In this document: positions 7,593 through 15,418 of the stretch, in pieces | Numbering within the stretch: position 1 is the first letter of the stretch | Layout: each line of letters opens with the position of its first letter | NCBI RefSeq assembly: GCF_000714935.1 | Contig: NZ_JMIR01000051.1 | Span: 1 to 38,027 of the forward strand | Direction: 5' to 3' | From: Tumebacillus flagellatus | Lineage (GTDB): Bacteria; Bacillota; Bacilli; Tumebacillales; Tumebacillaceae | DNA length: 38,027 nucleotides | The notes under the pieces: model-generated | Seen by the model: only the letters and a program-made list of their open reading frames with translations | Database searches by the model: none | What the model was told of the DNA's origin: nothing | Position numbers and translations under genes: made by a program

Positions 7593-8009
7593 TCAACTCC
7601 AGAACGTCTTGCGCGGGCCGCGTGCCGACCCATCGGCGAGCAACGAGCGAAAGAGGCGCTCCGTCCAGTAGCCGAGCGTCATCGCAAACACCGCCAGCAC
7701 GCCGAACGTGAGGGCCATCAGCAGGCGGTAGCGCGCGCCCTCCATCTCGTGGGTCAGCGCCCAACTGACGAGGCAGACCGCCCCGAACACGCCGACCGAC
7801 AATTCCCGCCACAGCCACTTCGACGCAAACATCATGCCGTAACAAGCCAGCCACACCGGCAAAAACCCCACCAAAAACAAACTCAACCAAAACGCGTGCA
7901 ACACGCCGTACGCAAATTCGGCGATCGAGAAATTCACCAACACCACCACGGCGCACCAAAACGCCGCAAACAACACATGTCTCCACGAAAGGGCTCGGAG
8001 CACAGACAT
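7593..8009 (-). CDS. Small four-helix membrane protein of unknown function
   Basis: 138 residues starting at ATG 8009, which lies 8 bases after AGGAGG (8018-8023); the GTG three codons earlier would overlap that site. Four hydrophobic segments (about 12-35, 38-66, 72-90, 98-118), a short Arg-rich C-terminus, and no recognised motif. It is convergent with the TPR regulator and divergent from the large catabolic operon, with about 180 bases between. No function can be assigned. Confidence 0.75.
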   Translation of the reverse strand: MSVLRALSWRHVLFAAFWCAVVVLVNFSIAEFAYGVLHAFWLSLFLVGFLPVWLACYGMMFASKWLWRELSVGVFGAVCLVSWALTHEMEGARYRLLMALTFGVLAVFAMTLGYWTERLFRSLLADGSARGPRKTFWS

Positions 8010-8073
8010 CACAGTCACCTCCTGCCCGCAGTCTTTCCAAAATCCGAAGAATTCATACAGTTCTAATTACCCG

Positions 8074-8114
8074 ATATGACGAAATATTGTTGAATGTTGT
8101 GAAAAGCGTCATAT
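8074..8114. promoter_or_regulatory. Inverted repeat spanning the catabolic operon promoter (candidate operator)
   Basis: Perfect 8-bp arms ATATGACG (8074-8081) and CGTCATAT (8107-8114), 33 bp between arm starts (three helical turns). The right arm abuts the -10 box and the left arm lies just upstream of the -35 box. No regulator of the PaaR or BkdR kind is encoded in the window. Confidence 0.5.
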
Positions 8115-8119
8115 ATAAT
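8090..8119 (+). promoter_or_regulatory. Candidate SigA promoter of the catabolic operon
   Basis: -35 TTGAAT (8090-8095), 18-bp spacer, -10 TATAAT (8114-8119, perfect). Predicted start near 8126, leaving a leader of about 60 bases. Confidence 0.65.
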
Positions 8120-8143
8120 GGACAGAGCAGGACCCGAAAAAGT

Positions 8144-8159
8144 TTGTAAGCGCTTTACG
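8144..8159 (+). promoter_or_regulatory. cre-like site (CcpA) in the operon leader
   Basis: TTGTAAGCGCTTTACG has a perfect left half of the catabolite-responsive element consensus WTGNAANCG and a near-symmetric right half that is off by one base. It lies downstream of the predicted start site, a position where CcpA acts as a roadblock in Bacillus. Confidence 0.45.
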
Positions 8160-8187
8160 ATATACACATTCTAGGAGGTTGCCACAC

Positions 8188-8490
8188 ATGGTGAAAATGA
8201 TCGCTGTCTACAAACATCCGGAAGATCTGGAAGCCTTCAACGCCCATTACTTCGGGACGCACCTCGAACTGAACGCGAAGACCCCGGGTCTCGTGAAAAC
8301 CGAAATCAATAAATTCTTCGACCTGCGCGGCGGAGAAACCGAATACTACCTGATGGCGGAAATGTACTTTGAATCCCTCGACACGCTGAAAGCGTCCTTC
8401 AAAACCCCGGAAAGCAAAGCGGCGGGCGAAGACCTTCAGTCGTTTGCCGGCGGCCTCGTGAAATTCTGGTTCGCCGAAGTCGTGGAGTAG
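8188..8490 (+). CDS. EthD-family small protein, first gene of the Phe/phenylacetyl-CoA operon
   Basis: 100 residues from ATG 8188, nine bases after AGGAGG (8173-8178). The opening VKMIAVYKHPEDLEAFNAHY and later HLELNAKTPGLVKTEINKFF fit the dimeric ferredoxin-like (DABB) EthD fold; EthD itself is needed for ether degradation but its reaction is unclear. Small proteins of this fold also include enzymes and oligomeric accessories. It leads a ten-gene operon and ends 11 bases before paaG. Its position suggests a job in aromatic CoA-ester breakdown, which is inference; no catalytic residue can be named. Confidence 0.8.
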   Translation: MVKMIAVYKHPEDLEAFNAHYFGTHLELNAKTPGLVKTEINKFFDLRGGETEYYLMAEMYFESLDTLKASFKTPESKAAGEDLQSFAGGLVKFWFAEVVE

Positions 8491-8501
8491 GAGGGGATTT
8501 C

Positions 8502-9287
8502 ATGTACGAAACCATCCTGTACCAACTGGAAGAAGGCGTTTTGACGATCTCGCTGAACCGCCCGGACGTGATGAACGCGTACAACGACGTCATGGGCAAG
8601 GAGCTGTATGACGCATTCAAGCGCGCCGAGGAAGACGACAACGTCCGCGCCATCGTGTTGACCGGCACCGGCCGCGCGTTTTGCTCCGGCCAAGACTTGA
8701 ACATCGGCAAAGACGGCTTCCAGAGCATGAACAACCTCACGAACGACGTTCGCGAGCGGTACAACCCGTTGATCACGTTGATGCAGACGATCCGCAAGCC
8801 GATCATCGCGTCGATCAACGGCGCGGCGGCGGGAGCGGGCGCCTCGTTTGCGATGGCGTGCGACTTGCGCATCGCGTCCGACAAGGCCAAGTTCACGATC
8901 GCGTTCTGCAAGATCGGCCTCGTGCCGGATTCCGGAGCGAGCTACTTCTTGCCGCGCCTCGTCGGTATGAGCAAAGCGATGGAACTCGCGCTGACCGGCG
9001 ACGTCATCGACGCGCACGAAGCACAGCGTATCGGCCTCGTCAACCGCACCGTCCCTGCCGACCAGTTGGAAGACGCAACCCGCGAGTTTGCGAAAAAAAT
9101 CGCATCCGGCGCCACCTACGCGCTCGGCTTGACGAAGCGTTCGATCTACCAAGGTTCGGAAAACGACTTGCTCACCGTGCTGGAAACGGAAGCGCAATAC
9201 CAAGGCATGGCCGGCCGCAGCCGCGATTTTAAGGAAGGCGTCACCGCGTTCCTCGAGAAGCGCGCGCCGGAATTCAAAGGCAAATAA
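8502..9287 (+). CDS. paaG: PaaG-like enoyl-CoA isomerase (crotonase fold)
   Basis: 261 residues, full crotonase fold. From memory of E. coli PaaG the match is unusually specific: FCSGQDLN near residue 60, GAAAGAGASFAMACDL at 107-122, GLVPDSG with Asp143 at the PaaG catalytic Asp, and the ending MAGRSRDFKEGVTAFLEKR. The Glu pair of true enoyl-CoA hydratases is absent from the GAGASFA motif, which favours isomerase over hydratase. PaaG converts ring-1,2-epoxyphenylacetyl-CoA to oxepin-CoA and later isomerises a double bond in the same pathway. RBS GGAGGGGA precedes ATG 8502. A role in general beta-oxidation remains the alternative. Confidence 0.85.
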   Translation: MYETILYQLEEGVLTISLNRPDVMNAYNDVMGKELYDAFKRAEEDDNVRAIVLTGTGRAFCSGQDLNIGKDGFQSMNNLTNDVRERYNPLITLMQTIRKPIIASINGAAAGAGASFAMACDLRIASDKAKFTIAFCKIGLVPDSGASYFLPRLVGMSKAMELALTGDVIDAHEAQRIGLVNRTVPADQLEDATREFAKKIASGATYALGLTKRSIYQGSENDLLTVLETEAQYQGMAGRSRDFKEGVTAFLEKRAPEFKGK

Positions 9288-9298
9288 CGTCCCTTCAA

Positions 9299-9328
9299 GC
9301 AGGAGCGCTGCAGTTGCAGGGCTCCTGC
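9299..9328 (+). other. Intra-operon hairpin between paaG and paaH
   Basis: GCAGGAGC (9299-9306) pairs with GCTCCTGC (9321-9328) and the loop contains an inner CTGC/GCAG stem. No T tract follows, so it is more likely an mRNA processing or stability element than a terminator. Confidence 0.4.
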
Positions 9329-9358
9329 AATGCTACTCTACATCCTGAGGTGAAAGAG

Positions 9359-10231
9359 ATGGAGAAACGTCTGGTCACTTCCCGACCCGTTGCGGTGCTG
9401 GGCGGCGGCACGATGGGCATCGGCATCGCCCAAGTCGCCGCGGAGCAAGGCTACACCGTGCGCCTCTATGACATTACCGACGACGTGTTGGACAAAGCGC
9501 TGGCCGGACTGCGCGGCCGCTTGGAGAAACTGGAGCAAAAAGGCAAACGGCCGGCCGGCGACACCGAGCTCGTGCTCGGGCGCATCGTGCCGACGTCGAC
9601 GCTCGACGCGCTGCATGACGTGGCGTTGGTGATCGAAGCGGTTCCGGAAAAACTGGAACTCAAGCGTGCGATCTTCAGCCAACTGGAAGCGATCTGCCCG
9701 CCGGACGCGGTGCTCGCTTCCAACACCTCTTCGATTCCGATCACGGCGATCGCCGGCGGATTGAAGTCGCCGGAGCGCGTGGTCGGTTTGCATTTCTTCA
9801 ACCCGGCTCCCTTGATGAAGCTGGTTGAAGTGATTTCCGGCATGCACACGGGAGCGGAAGCGGTGGCGTTTGCGGACGCGTTTGCGATAACGCTAGGCAA
9901 AACCACCGCCAAGTGCATCGACACGCCGGGATTTATCGTCAACCGCGTGGCACGGGGCTTCTACGGCGAAGGGCTGCGCTTGGTCCAAGAGGGTGTCGCC
10001 ACGAAAGAGCAGATCGACAAAATCGCGCGGCTGGGCGGCAACTTCCGCATGGGGCCGTTTGAGCTGATGGACTTGATCGGCATCGACGTCAATCTTTCGG
10101 TGTCGCAGTCGGTCTACCACGCGACGTATGAAGAACAACGCTACCGTCCGAACCCGATCCAAGAGCGGATGGTGCACGCGGGCGACTTCGGCCGCAAGAC
10201 CGGAAGGGGGTTCTACCGCTATGACCAGTAA
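9359..10231 (+). CDS. paaH: 3-hydroxyacyl-CoA dehydrogenase (PaaH-like)
   Basis: 290 residues from ATG 9359 (RBS GAGGTGA 9347-9353). Rossmann motif GGGTMG at 15-20, conserved VIEAVPE near 91-97, SNTSS at 121-125 with the catalytic Ser, LHFFNPAP with catalytic His145, Glu157 and GFIVNR with Asn195, so all members of the Ser-His-Glu-Asn set are present. It oxidises a 3-hydroxyacyl-CoA with NAD+; in the Paa pathway the substrate is 3-hydroxyadipyl-CoA. Its last 11 bases overlap the next gene. Short-chain 3-hydroxyacyl-CoA or 3-hydroxybutyryl-CoA activity is the alternative; context favours PaaH. Confidence 0.85.
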   Translation: MEKRLVTSRPVAVLGGGTMGIGIAQVAAEQGYTVRLYDITDDVLDKALAGLRGRLEKLEQKGKRPAGDTELVLGRIVPTSTLDALHDVALVIEAVPEKLELKRAIFSQLEAICPPDAVLASNTSSIPITAIAGGLKSPERVVGLHFFNPAPLMKLVEVISGMHTGAEAVAFADAFAITLGKTTAKCIDTPGFIVNRVARGFYGEGLRLVQEGVATKEQIDKIARLGGNFRMGPFELMDLIGIDVNLSVSQSVYHATYEEQRYRPNPIQERMVHAGDFGRKTGRGFYRYDQ

Positions 10232-11030
10232 AAAAGTTCTCGTCCTCGGCGACGGCACCGTGGCGGCAGAACTGGCTCTGGAATTGAAGGCAAAGGGATA
10301 CAGCGTCGACGACTATCTGCATCCGGGGCCGCTGGAGTCTTGGAACGAGAAGCCGTTTGAATACTTGGCGTCGGAGTTTTACCGCTTGGAGTTTGCGTCG
10401 TACGAGGCGTTTTTTGTGGCGTTGACGGCAGAGCGCGACGTGCAGCGCCGCGTGGTGCGGGAGCTGGAATTCCGCATTCCGAAGCAGACGCCGCTGTTCG
10501 TCTCGGCGATGTCGCTGTCGGCGACGGAAATCGCTTCGTGGTGCCAACATCCCGAGCGGTTGATCGGTTTTGGGTTTGTGCCGCCGCTCTCCGGTGTGCA
10601 GTGCTTGGAGATGACCGTGCCCTTGCAGGCGGACAGTTCGTTTTTTGCCGAAAAAGCGGCAGAGAGCGTGCTCGCCGACTTGGGCAGGGAAGCGGAATGG
10701 GTGCAGGACAGCGCCGGTCTGGTGCTGCCGCGCCTCGTGTCGGTGATCATCAACGAAGCGGTGACCGCGCTGGTCGAAGGCGTGGCGAACGCGGACGACA
10801 TCGACATCGCGATGAAATTAGGAACGAACTACCCGCACGGGCCGCTCGCTTGGGCGGACAGAATCGGTCTCGATCAAGTGTACGCCACGCTCCAAGGCGT
10901 GTACGACGAGCAGCAGGAAGACCGCTATCGTCCCGCTCCGCAGCTTCGCCGTCTCGTGATGGCCAAGCGCTTCGGCGTGCGCTCCGGACAGGGATTCTAT
11001 CGATACGAGGGAGGGGAAGTCAATGCGTGA
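10221..11030 (+). CDS. Catalytically degenerate 3-hydroxyacyl-CoA dehydrogenase homologue
   Basis: 269 residues from ATG 10221, overlapping the upstream gene by 11 bases (ribosome site AAGGGGG inside it). It is homologous to its neighbour along most of its length, keeps a nucleotide-fold opening [13 protein letters not shown] and the C-terminal domain ([31 protein letters not shown]), but lacks key catalytic residues. His is Gly118 (IGFGFVPP for VGLHFFNP) and Asn is Pro170 (GLVLPR for GFIVNR); Glu130 remains. About 40 residues of the Rossmann domain are also shortened. It is intact and tightly overlapped on both sides, so it is a maintained gene, not debris; a structural, regulatory or different enzymatic role is inference. 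Confidence 0.8.
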   Translation: MTSKKVLVLGDGTVAAELALELKAKGYSVDDYLHPGPLESWNEKPFEYLASEFYRLEFASYEAFFVALTAERDVQRRVVRELEFRIPKQTPLFVSAMSLSATEIASWCQHPERLIGFGFVPPLSGVQCLEMTVPLQADSSFFAEKAAESVLADLGREAEWVQDSAGLVLPRLVSVIINEAVTALVEGVANADDIDIAMKLGTNYPHGPLAWADRIGLDQVYATLQGVYDEQQEDRYRPAPQLRRLVMAKRFGVRSGQGFYRYEGGEVNA

Positions 11031-12222
11031 AGCTGTGATCATCGATGCGGTGCGGACTCCCATCGGCCGCTACAACGGCGTGTTCAAAGACGTGCGTCCT
11101 GACGACCTCGGCGCGCACGTCATCCGTGCGCTCGTCGAACGCACGGGGATCGACCCGGAGTTGATCGACGATGTGATTTTTGGCTGTGCAAACCAAGCGG
11201 GCGAAGACAACCGCAACGTGGCGCGCATGTCCTTGCTGCTGGCGGGCTTGCCGACATCGGTTCCGGGCGTGACGGTCAACCGTCTGTGCGCATCCGGTCT
11301 GGAAGCGGTCAACCAAGCCGCAAGAGCGATTCTCGCGGGCGAGGGGGACGTGTTCATCGCCGGCGGGGTGGAGTCGATGACCCGCGCTCCGTTCGTCATG
11401 GCTAAGCCTGAAAGCGGTTTCCCGCGCGGCGACATGCGGATGTTTGACACGACGATCGGCTGGCGTTTCACCAACCCGAAACTCGCCGAGATGTATCATC
11501 CGTACAGCATGGGCGAGACGGCGGAGAACGTCGCGGAGCAGTTCCACATCTCCCGCGAGGACCAAGACGCGCTGGCGTTGCGCTCGCAACAGCGGGCAGC
11601 GGCGGCGATTGCGGCCGGGAAATTCCGCGACGAGATCGTGCCGTACTCGATCCCGCAGCGCAAGGGCGAACCGATCGTCGTCGACACCGACGAGCATCCG
11701 CGCGCGGACACGACGCCGGAGAAGTTGGCGAAGTTGAAACCGGCGTTTCGCGAGGGCGGTTCCGTCACGGCGGGCAATTCGTCGGGCATCAACGACGGCG
11801 CGGCGGCGGTGCTGGTCATGTCTCGTGAAAAAGCGGAAGCGCTCGGCTTGAAGCCGCTCGCCCGCTATGTCGCAGGAGCTGCGGCGGGCGTCGACCCGAG
11901 CATCATGGGCGTCGGCCCGATTCCGGCGGTGCGCAAAGTGTTGAAGCTCGCGGGGCTGACGATCGATCAGATCGACGCGTTTGAAGTCAATGAAGCGTTT
12001 TCCGCGCAAGTGATCGCCTGCGCCCGCGAACTCGGCATCGATCTGGAGAAATGCAACCCGAACGGCGGCGGCATCGCGCTTGGACATCCGCTCGGGGCGA
12101 CCGGCGCGCGCATGGTGACGACGCTCGTCCACGAGATGAAGCGCGAAGGGCACCGCTACGGCGTGACGACGATGTGCATCGGGGTCGGCCAGGGCTTGGC
12201 GGCTGTTTTTGAGCGGCTCTAG
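11023..12222 (+). CDS. paaJ: PaaJ/PcaF-like acetyl-CoA acyltransferase (thiolase)
   Basis: 399 residues, overlapping the upstream stop by 8 bases. It has the thiolase nucleophile in NRLCASG (Cys89), GHPLG with His about 355, and the second Cys in CIGVGQG (about 385). Motifs [23 protein letters not shown] and FDTTIGWRF are those of PaaJ/PcaF (3-oxoadipyl-CoA and 3-oxo-5,6-dehydrosuberyl-CoA thiolases) rather than of plain acetoacetyl-CoA thiolases. Predicted role: final thiolysis to succinyl-CoA and acetyl-CoA in aromatic breakdown. GTG/ATG ambiguity is absent; ATG 11023 follows GAGGGAGGGGAAG. Confidence 0.88.
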   Translation: MREAVIIDAVRTPIGRYNGVFKDVRPDDLGAHVIRALVERTGIDPELIDDVIFGCANQAGEDNRNVARMSLLLAGLPTSVPGVTVNRLCASGLEAVNQAARAILAGEGDVFIAGGVESMTRAPFVMAKPESGFPRGDMRMFDTTIGWRFTNPKLAEMYHPYSMGETAENVAEQFHISREDQDALALRSQQRAAAAIAAGKFRDEIVPYSIPQRKGEPIVVDTDEHPRADTTPEKLAKLKPAFREGGSVTAGNSSGINDGAAAVLVMSREKAEALGLKPLARYVAGAAAGVDPSIMGVGPIPAVRKVLKLAGLTIDQIDAFEVNEAFSAQVIACARELGIDLEKCNPNGGGIALGHPLGATGARMVTTLVHEMKREGHRYGVTTMCIGVGQGLAAVFERL

Positions 12223-12272
12223 GGTGACGGACGGATCGTTTTTTTCAAAGAAAATCAAGGGGTGTTCATAAA

Positions 12273-13352
12273 GTGGGAATCTTTGACGAGATGGCCAAGT
12301 ATGGTCATGAACAACTGCACTTTTTCCAACATCGCGGCACGAAGCTCAAAGCGATCGTCGCGATTCACAACACGGTGATGGGCCCGGCGCTCGGCGGCTG
12401 CCGGATGCGCCCGTATGCAGACGAGGAAGAAGCGCTGTTTGACGTGCTTCGCCTGTCGCGCGGCATGACGTACAAGTGCGGCGTGGCCGATGTCGACAAC
12501 GGCGGCGGCAAGTCTGTGATCATCGGCGACCCGCACTCCGACAAAACACCGGAGCTGTTCCGCGCGTTCGGACGCTATGTAGAGGGCTTGGGCGGACGCT
12601 TCTACACCGGGACGGACGTCGGCACCACTCCGCAAGACTTCGTGCATTCGCAGCGCGAGTCGTCCCGTTTCGTCGGCTTGCCGCTGGAGTACGGCGGTTC
12701 CGGCAACACGGCGATCCCGACGGCGCTCGGCGTCTTTCAAGGTATCCGCGCCACGGCGCGCGAACTGTGGGGTCATGAAGACTTGACCGGCAAAACGTTC
12801 GCGGTGCAAGGCGTGGGCAAAGTCGGTGCTCTGGTGGTCGACCACATCGTGAAAGCGGGCGGCCGCGTCTACATCACCGACGTGCACCAGCCGTTCCTCG
12901 ACGCGTTGGTGGAAAAAACGCCGCGAGAGCACATGCTCGGTGCGGTTTCACCGAATGAGATCTACGGACTTGACGTCGACATGTTCATCCCGTGCGCGCT
13001 CGGCGCGATCTTGAACGACGAGACGATTCCGAACTTGCAGTGCAAAGCGGTCGTCGGATCGGCGAACAACCAATTGCTCGATCCCGAGAAGCACGGCGCG
13101 ATGCTGCATGAGCGCGGCATCCTGTTTGCGCCGGACTATCTCGTCAACGCCGGCGGCTTGATCCAAGTAGCCGACGAGATGAAGGGTTACGTGCCGGAGC
13201 GCGTGCTCGCCAAGACCAACTCGATCTACGAGATGCTCGTGCAGATCTACAAGCATTCCAAGGAACAAAACATCCCGACTTGGCTGGCGGCCGACCGTCT
13301 CGTGGAAGAGCGGATTGCCCGCGTCAAGGACTTGAAAAGCGTGCGCGTCTAA
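12273..13352 (+). CDS. Amino-acid dehydrogenase, predicted phenylalanine dehydrogenase
   Basis: 359 residues from GTG 12273 (AGGGGTG upstream). Glu/Leu/Phe/Val dehydrogenase family: substrate Lys68 in GMTYK, catalytic Lys80 in NGGGKSV, catalytic Asp115 in YTGTDVGTT, NAD loop QGVGKVG (179-185). Two positions known to separate phenylalanine from leucine dehydrogenases match phenylalanine dehydrogenase: Gly113 (Ala in LeuDH) and Leu296 in NAGGLIQVADE (Val in LeuDH). Motifs KCGVADVDNGGGKSV and RFYTGTD also resemble Bacillus badius and Thermoactinomyces PheDH. Reaction: L-Phe + NAD+ to phenylpyruvate + NH4+. Lying between paaJ and a 2-oxoacid dehydrogenase complex, it fits a Phe catabolic chain. 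Leucine/valine dehydrogenase is the alternative. Confidence 0.85.
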   Translation: MGIFDEMAKYGHEQLHFFQHRGTKLKAIVAIHNTVMGPALGGCRMRPYADEEEALFDVLRLSRGMTYKCGVADVDNGGGKSVIIGDPHSDKTPELFRAFGRYVEGLGGRFYTGTDVGTTPQDFVHSQRESSRFVGLPLEYGGSGNTAIPTALGVFQGIRATARELWGHEDLTGKTFAVQGVGKVGALVVDHIVKAGGRVYITDVHQPFLDALVEKTPREHMLGAVSPNEIYGLDVDMFIPCALGAILNDETIPNLQCKAVVGSANNQLLDPEKHGAMLHERGILFAPDYLVNAGGLIQVADEMKGYVPERVLAKTNSIYEMLVQIYKHSKEQNIPTWLAADRLVEERIARVKDLKSVRV

Positions 13353-13384
13353 TGCTTTCCTTACAGACAAAGGGGGAGGACCTC

Positions 13385-14425
13385 ATGCAACCGACAGAAC
13401 AGCAACAATTGCCTGCAAACAATGAAACGCTGTCGAACGATCTGCTCCTCGACATGTACCGCTCGATGATCCTTGTGCGTCACTTTGACCGCCGCGCCGT
13501 CCATCTGCAGCGCACGGGCCGACTGGGCACGTACGCGCCGCTGGAAGGGCAGGAAGCGGCTCAGGTCGGGTGCGGGTATGCGTTGCAAAAACACGATTGG
13601 CTGTTCCCGACGTACCGCGAGCACGGTGTTTCCATCGTGCACGGCATGCCGATGGAGACGATCTTCCTCTATTGGAACGGGCGTCCGGAGGGCTGCGTGC
13701 CGCCGGAGGGTGTGAACATCTTCCCGGTCTCGGTGCCGATTGCGACGCAAGTGCCGCATGCGGTGGGCGCGGCTTGGGCTGCGAAGCTCAAGGGCGAGAA
13801 CCAGATTGCCGTCGGCTTCCTCGGCGACGGCGCGACATCGGAAGGGGACTTCCATGAAGCGATGAACTTCGCCGGCGTGTTCAAACTGCCGGTGATCATC
13901 TTCTGCCAGAACAACGGATATGCGATTTCGGTGCCGCTCTCCAAACAGACCGCCGTGGAAACTCTTGTGGAAAAAGCGGCGGGGTACGGCGTGGAAGGCG
14001 TGCGGGTCGACGGCAATGACATCGTCGCCGTCTACGAAGCGGTGAGCCATGCGGCGGAAAAAGCCCGCCGCGGCGACGGCCCGACGTTTATCGAAGCGGT
14101 GACGTACCGCTACGGCTCGCACACGACGGCCGACGAGCACTCCCGCTACCGGGAAGCGGCCGAAGTGGAAGCGTGGAAAGCGAAAGACCCGATCGACCGT
14201 CTCAAGACGGTCTTGATCGAGCGCGGCGTCTGGAGCGACGAGCAAGACGCAGCGGAGTGGGAGCGCGTGGACGGATTGGTGCAAAGCGCGATCGACAGCA
14301 TGCAAGCGACGCCGCCCGTTCCGCATGACCGCTTGTTCGAGTACAGCTACGCGGAATTGCCGCAAGAGTTGGTGGAACAGCGCGACGAGATGCGCGAACT
14401 GTACGGAAAGGGAGGGGCGAAGTGA
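13385..14425 (+). CDS. 2-oxoacid dehydrogenase E1 alpha subunit (BKD/PDH type)
   Basis: 346 residues from ATG 13385, after GGGGGAGG; the open frame extends upstream into the previous gene without a ribosome site. Thiamine-diphosphate motif runs from GDGATSEGD (147-155) to NNGYAIS (176-182). The phosphorylation-loop-like YRYGSHTTADEHSRYR segment lies near residue 235-255. Pairs with the beta subunit one base downstream to form the E1 decarboxylase of a multienzyme complex. Branched-chain or acetoin/pyruvate complexes share this architecture; the operon context suggests phenylpyruvate as substrate (inference), with branched-chain 2-oxoacids as alternative. Confidence 0.88.
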   Translation: MQPTEQQQLPANNETLSNDLLLDMYRSMILVRHFDRRAVHLQRTGRLGTYAPLEGQEAAQVGCGYALQKHDWLFPTYREHGVSIVHGMPMETIFLYWNGRPEGCVPPEGVNIFPVSVPIATQVPHAVGAAWAAKLKGENQIAVGFLGDGATSEGDFHEAMNFAGVFKLPVIIFCQNNGYAISVPLSKQTAVETLVEKAAGYGVEGVRVDGNDIVAVYEAVSHAAEKARRGDGPTFIEAVTYRYGSHTTADEHSRYREAAEVEAWKAKDPIDRLKTVLIERGVWSDEQDAAEWERVDGLVQSAIDSMQATPPVPHDRLFEYSYAELPQELVEQRDEMRELYGKGGAK

Positions 14426-14426
14426 C

Positions 14427-15404
14427 ATGGCCAAGATGACGATTTTGCAAGCGATCACCGACGGTTTGCGCGTCGCCCTGCGCGAAGATGAACGCGTGCT
14501 GGTTCTCGGCGAGGACGTCGGCGTCAACGGAGGCGTGTTTCGCGCGACGGATGGGTTGCAGGGCGAGTTCGGCCCGCACCGCGTCGTCGACACCCCGCTC
14601 GCCGAAGCGGGCATCATCGGCTCTTCTGTAGGTCTTGCGGTCAACGGGATGCGTCCGATTCCGGAGATTCAGTTTTTTGGCTTCATTTATCCGGCGATGG
14701 AGCAGATCGTCGCCCATGCGGCGCGGGTGCGGATGCGCTCGCAGGGCCGTTTTTCCTGCCCGATGGTCATCCGGGCTCCGTACGGCGCGGGGATTCGCGC
14801 ACCGGAATTGCACGGGGATTCGCCCGAGGCGTTTTTTGTACACCAGCCGGGAATCAAGGTGGTGTGCCCGTCCAATCCGTATGACGCCAAAGGCTTGCTG
14901 CTCGCGGCGATCGACGATCCGGACCCGGTGCTGTTCTTGGAGCCGCTGCGCATGTACCGCGCCTTCCGCGAAGAAGTGCCGGAGGGGCGTTACACGGTGG
15001 AACTCGGCAAAGCGAACGTCGTGAAGCCGGGCAAGGATGTGTCTGTTTTTGCATGGGGAACGATGTTGCGCGTGGCGCTGGAAGCGGCGAAATCGGCGGC
15101 GGAGAAGGGCCTCGACGTGGAAGTGGTCGATCTGCGCACGCTCTCGCCGCTGGACCGCGAAACGATCGCCGCGTCGGTGAAAAAAACCGGCCGGGCGGTC
15201 GTCGTGCACGAAGCGCCGAAATCCGCCGGGGTCGGCGCGGAAATCGCGTCGGTGATCCAGGACGAAGCGTTCCTGTATTTGGAGGCTCCGGTGATGCGCG
15301 TGGCAGGTTATGACACGCCGCAGCCGCTGTTCTCGCTGGAAGACATCTACGCGCCGGATGCGAAGCGGATCTTGCATGGCATCGACAAGGCGATGAACTT
15401 CTGA
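14427..15404 (+). CDS. 2-oxoacid dehydrogenase E1 beta subunit
   Basis: 325 residues from ATG 14427, one base after the alpha stop (RBS GGGAGGGG). Typical transketolase-type beta chain: VLVLGEDVG, VDTPLAEAGIIGSSVGLA, PEIQFFGF and the C-terminal transketolase domain with VVDLRTLSPLD and VVVHEAP. Contributes the second half of the thiamine active site of the alpha2beta2 E1. The stop TGA overlaps the ribosome site of the E2 gene, consistent with coupled translation and fixed subunit ratio. Confidence 0.9.
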   Translation: MAKMTILQAITDGLRVALREDERVLVLGEDVGVNGGVFRATDGLQGEFGPHRVVDTPLAEAGIIGSSVGLAVNGMRPIPEIQFFGFIYPAMEQIVAHAARVRMRSQGRFSCPMVIRAPYGAGIRAPELHGDSPEAFFVHQPGIKVVCPSNPYDAKGLLLAAIDDPDPVLFLEPLRMYRAFREEVPEGRYTVELGKANVVKPGKDVSVFAWGTMLRVALEAAKSAAEKGLDVEVVDLRTLSPLDRETIAASVKKTGRAVVVHEAPKSAGVGAEIASVIQDEAFLYLEAPVMRVAGYDTPQPLFSLEDIYAPDAKRILHGIDKAMNF

Positions 15405-15418
15405 GGAGGTGTTGAGGT

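Noticed and set aside
11020-12258. Minus-strand frame of 412 codons over the thiolase
   Set aside because: Antisense shadow; composition is Arg/His/Asp-rich and no motif is recognisable.
13280-13384. Longer N-terminus for the E1 alpha gene
   Set aside because: The extra 35 codons overlap the upstream dehydrogenase and lack a ribosome site; ATG 13385 has GGGGGAGG.
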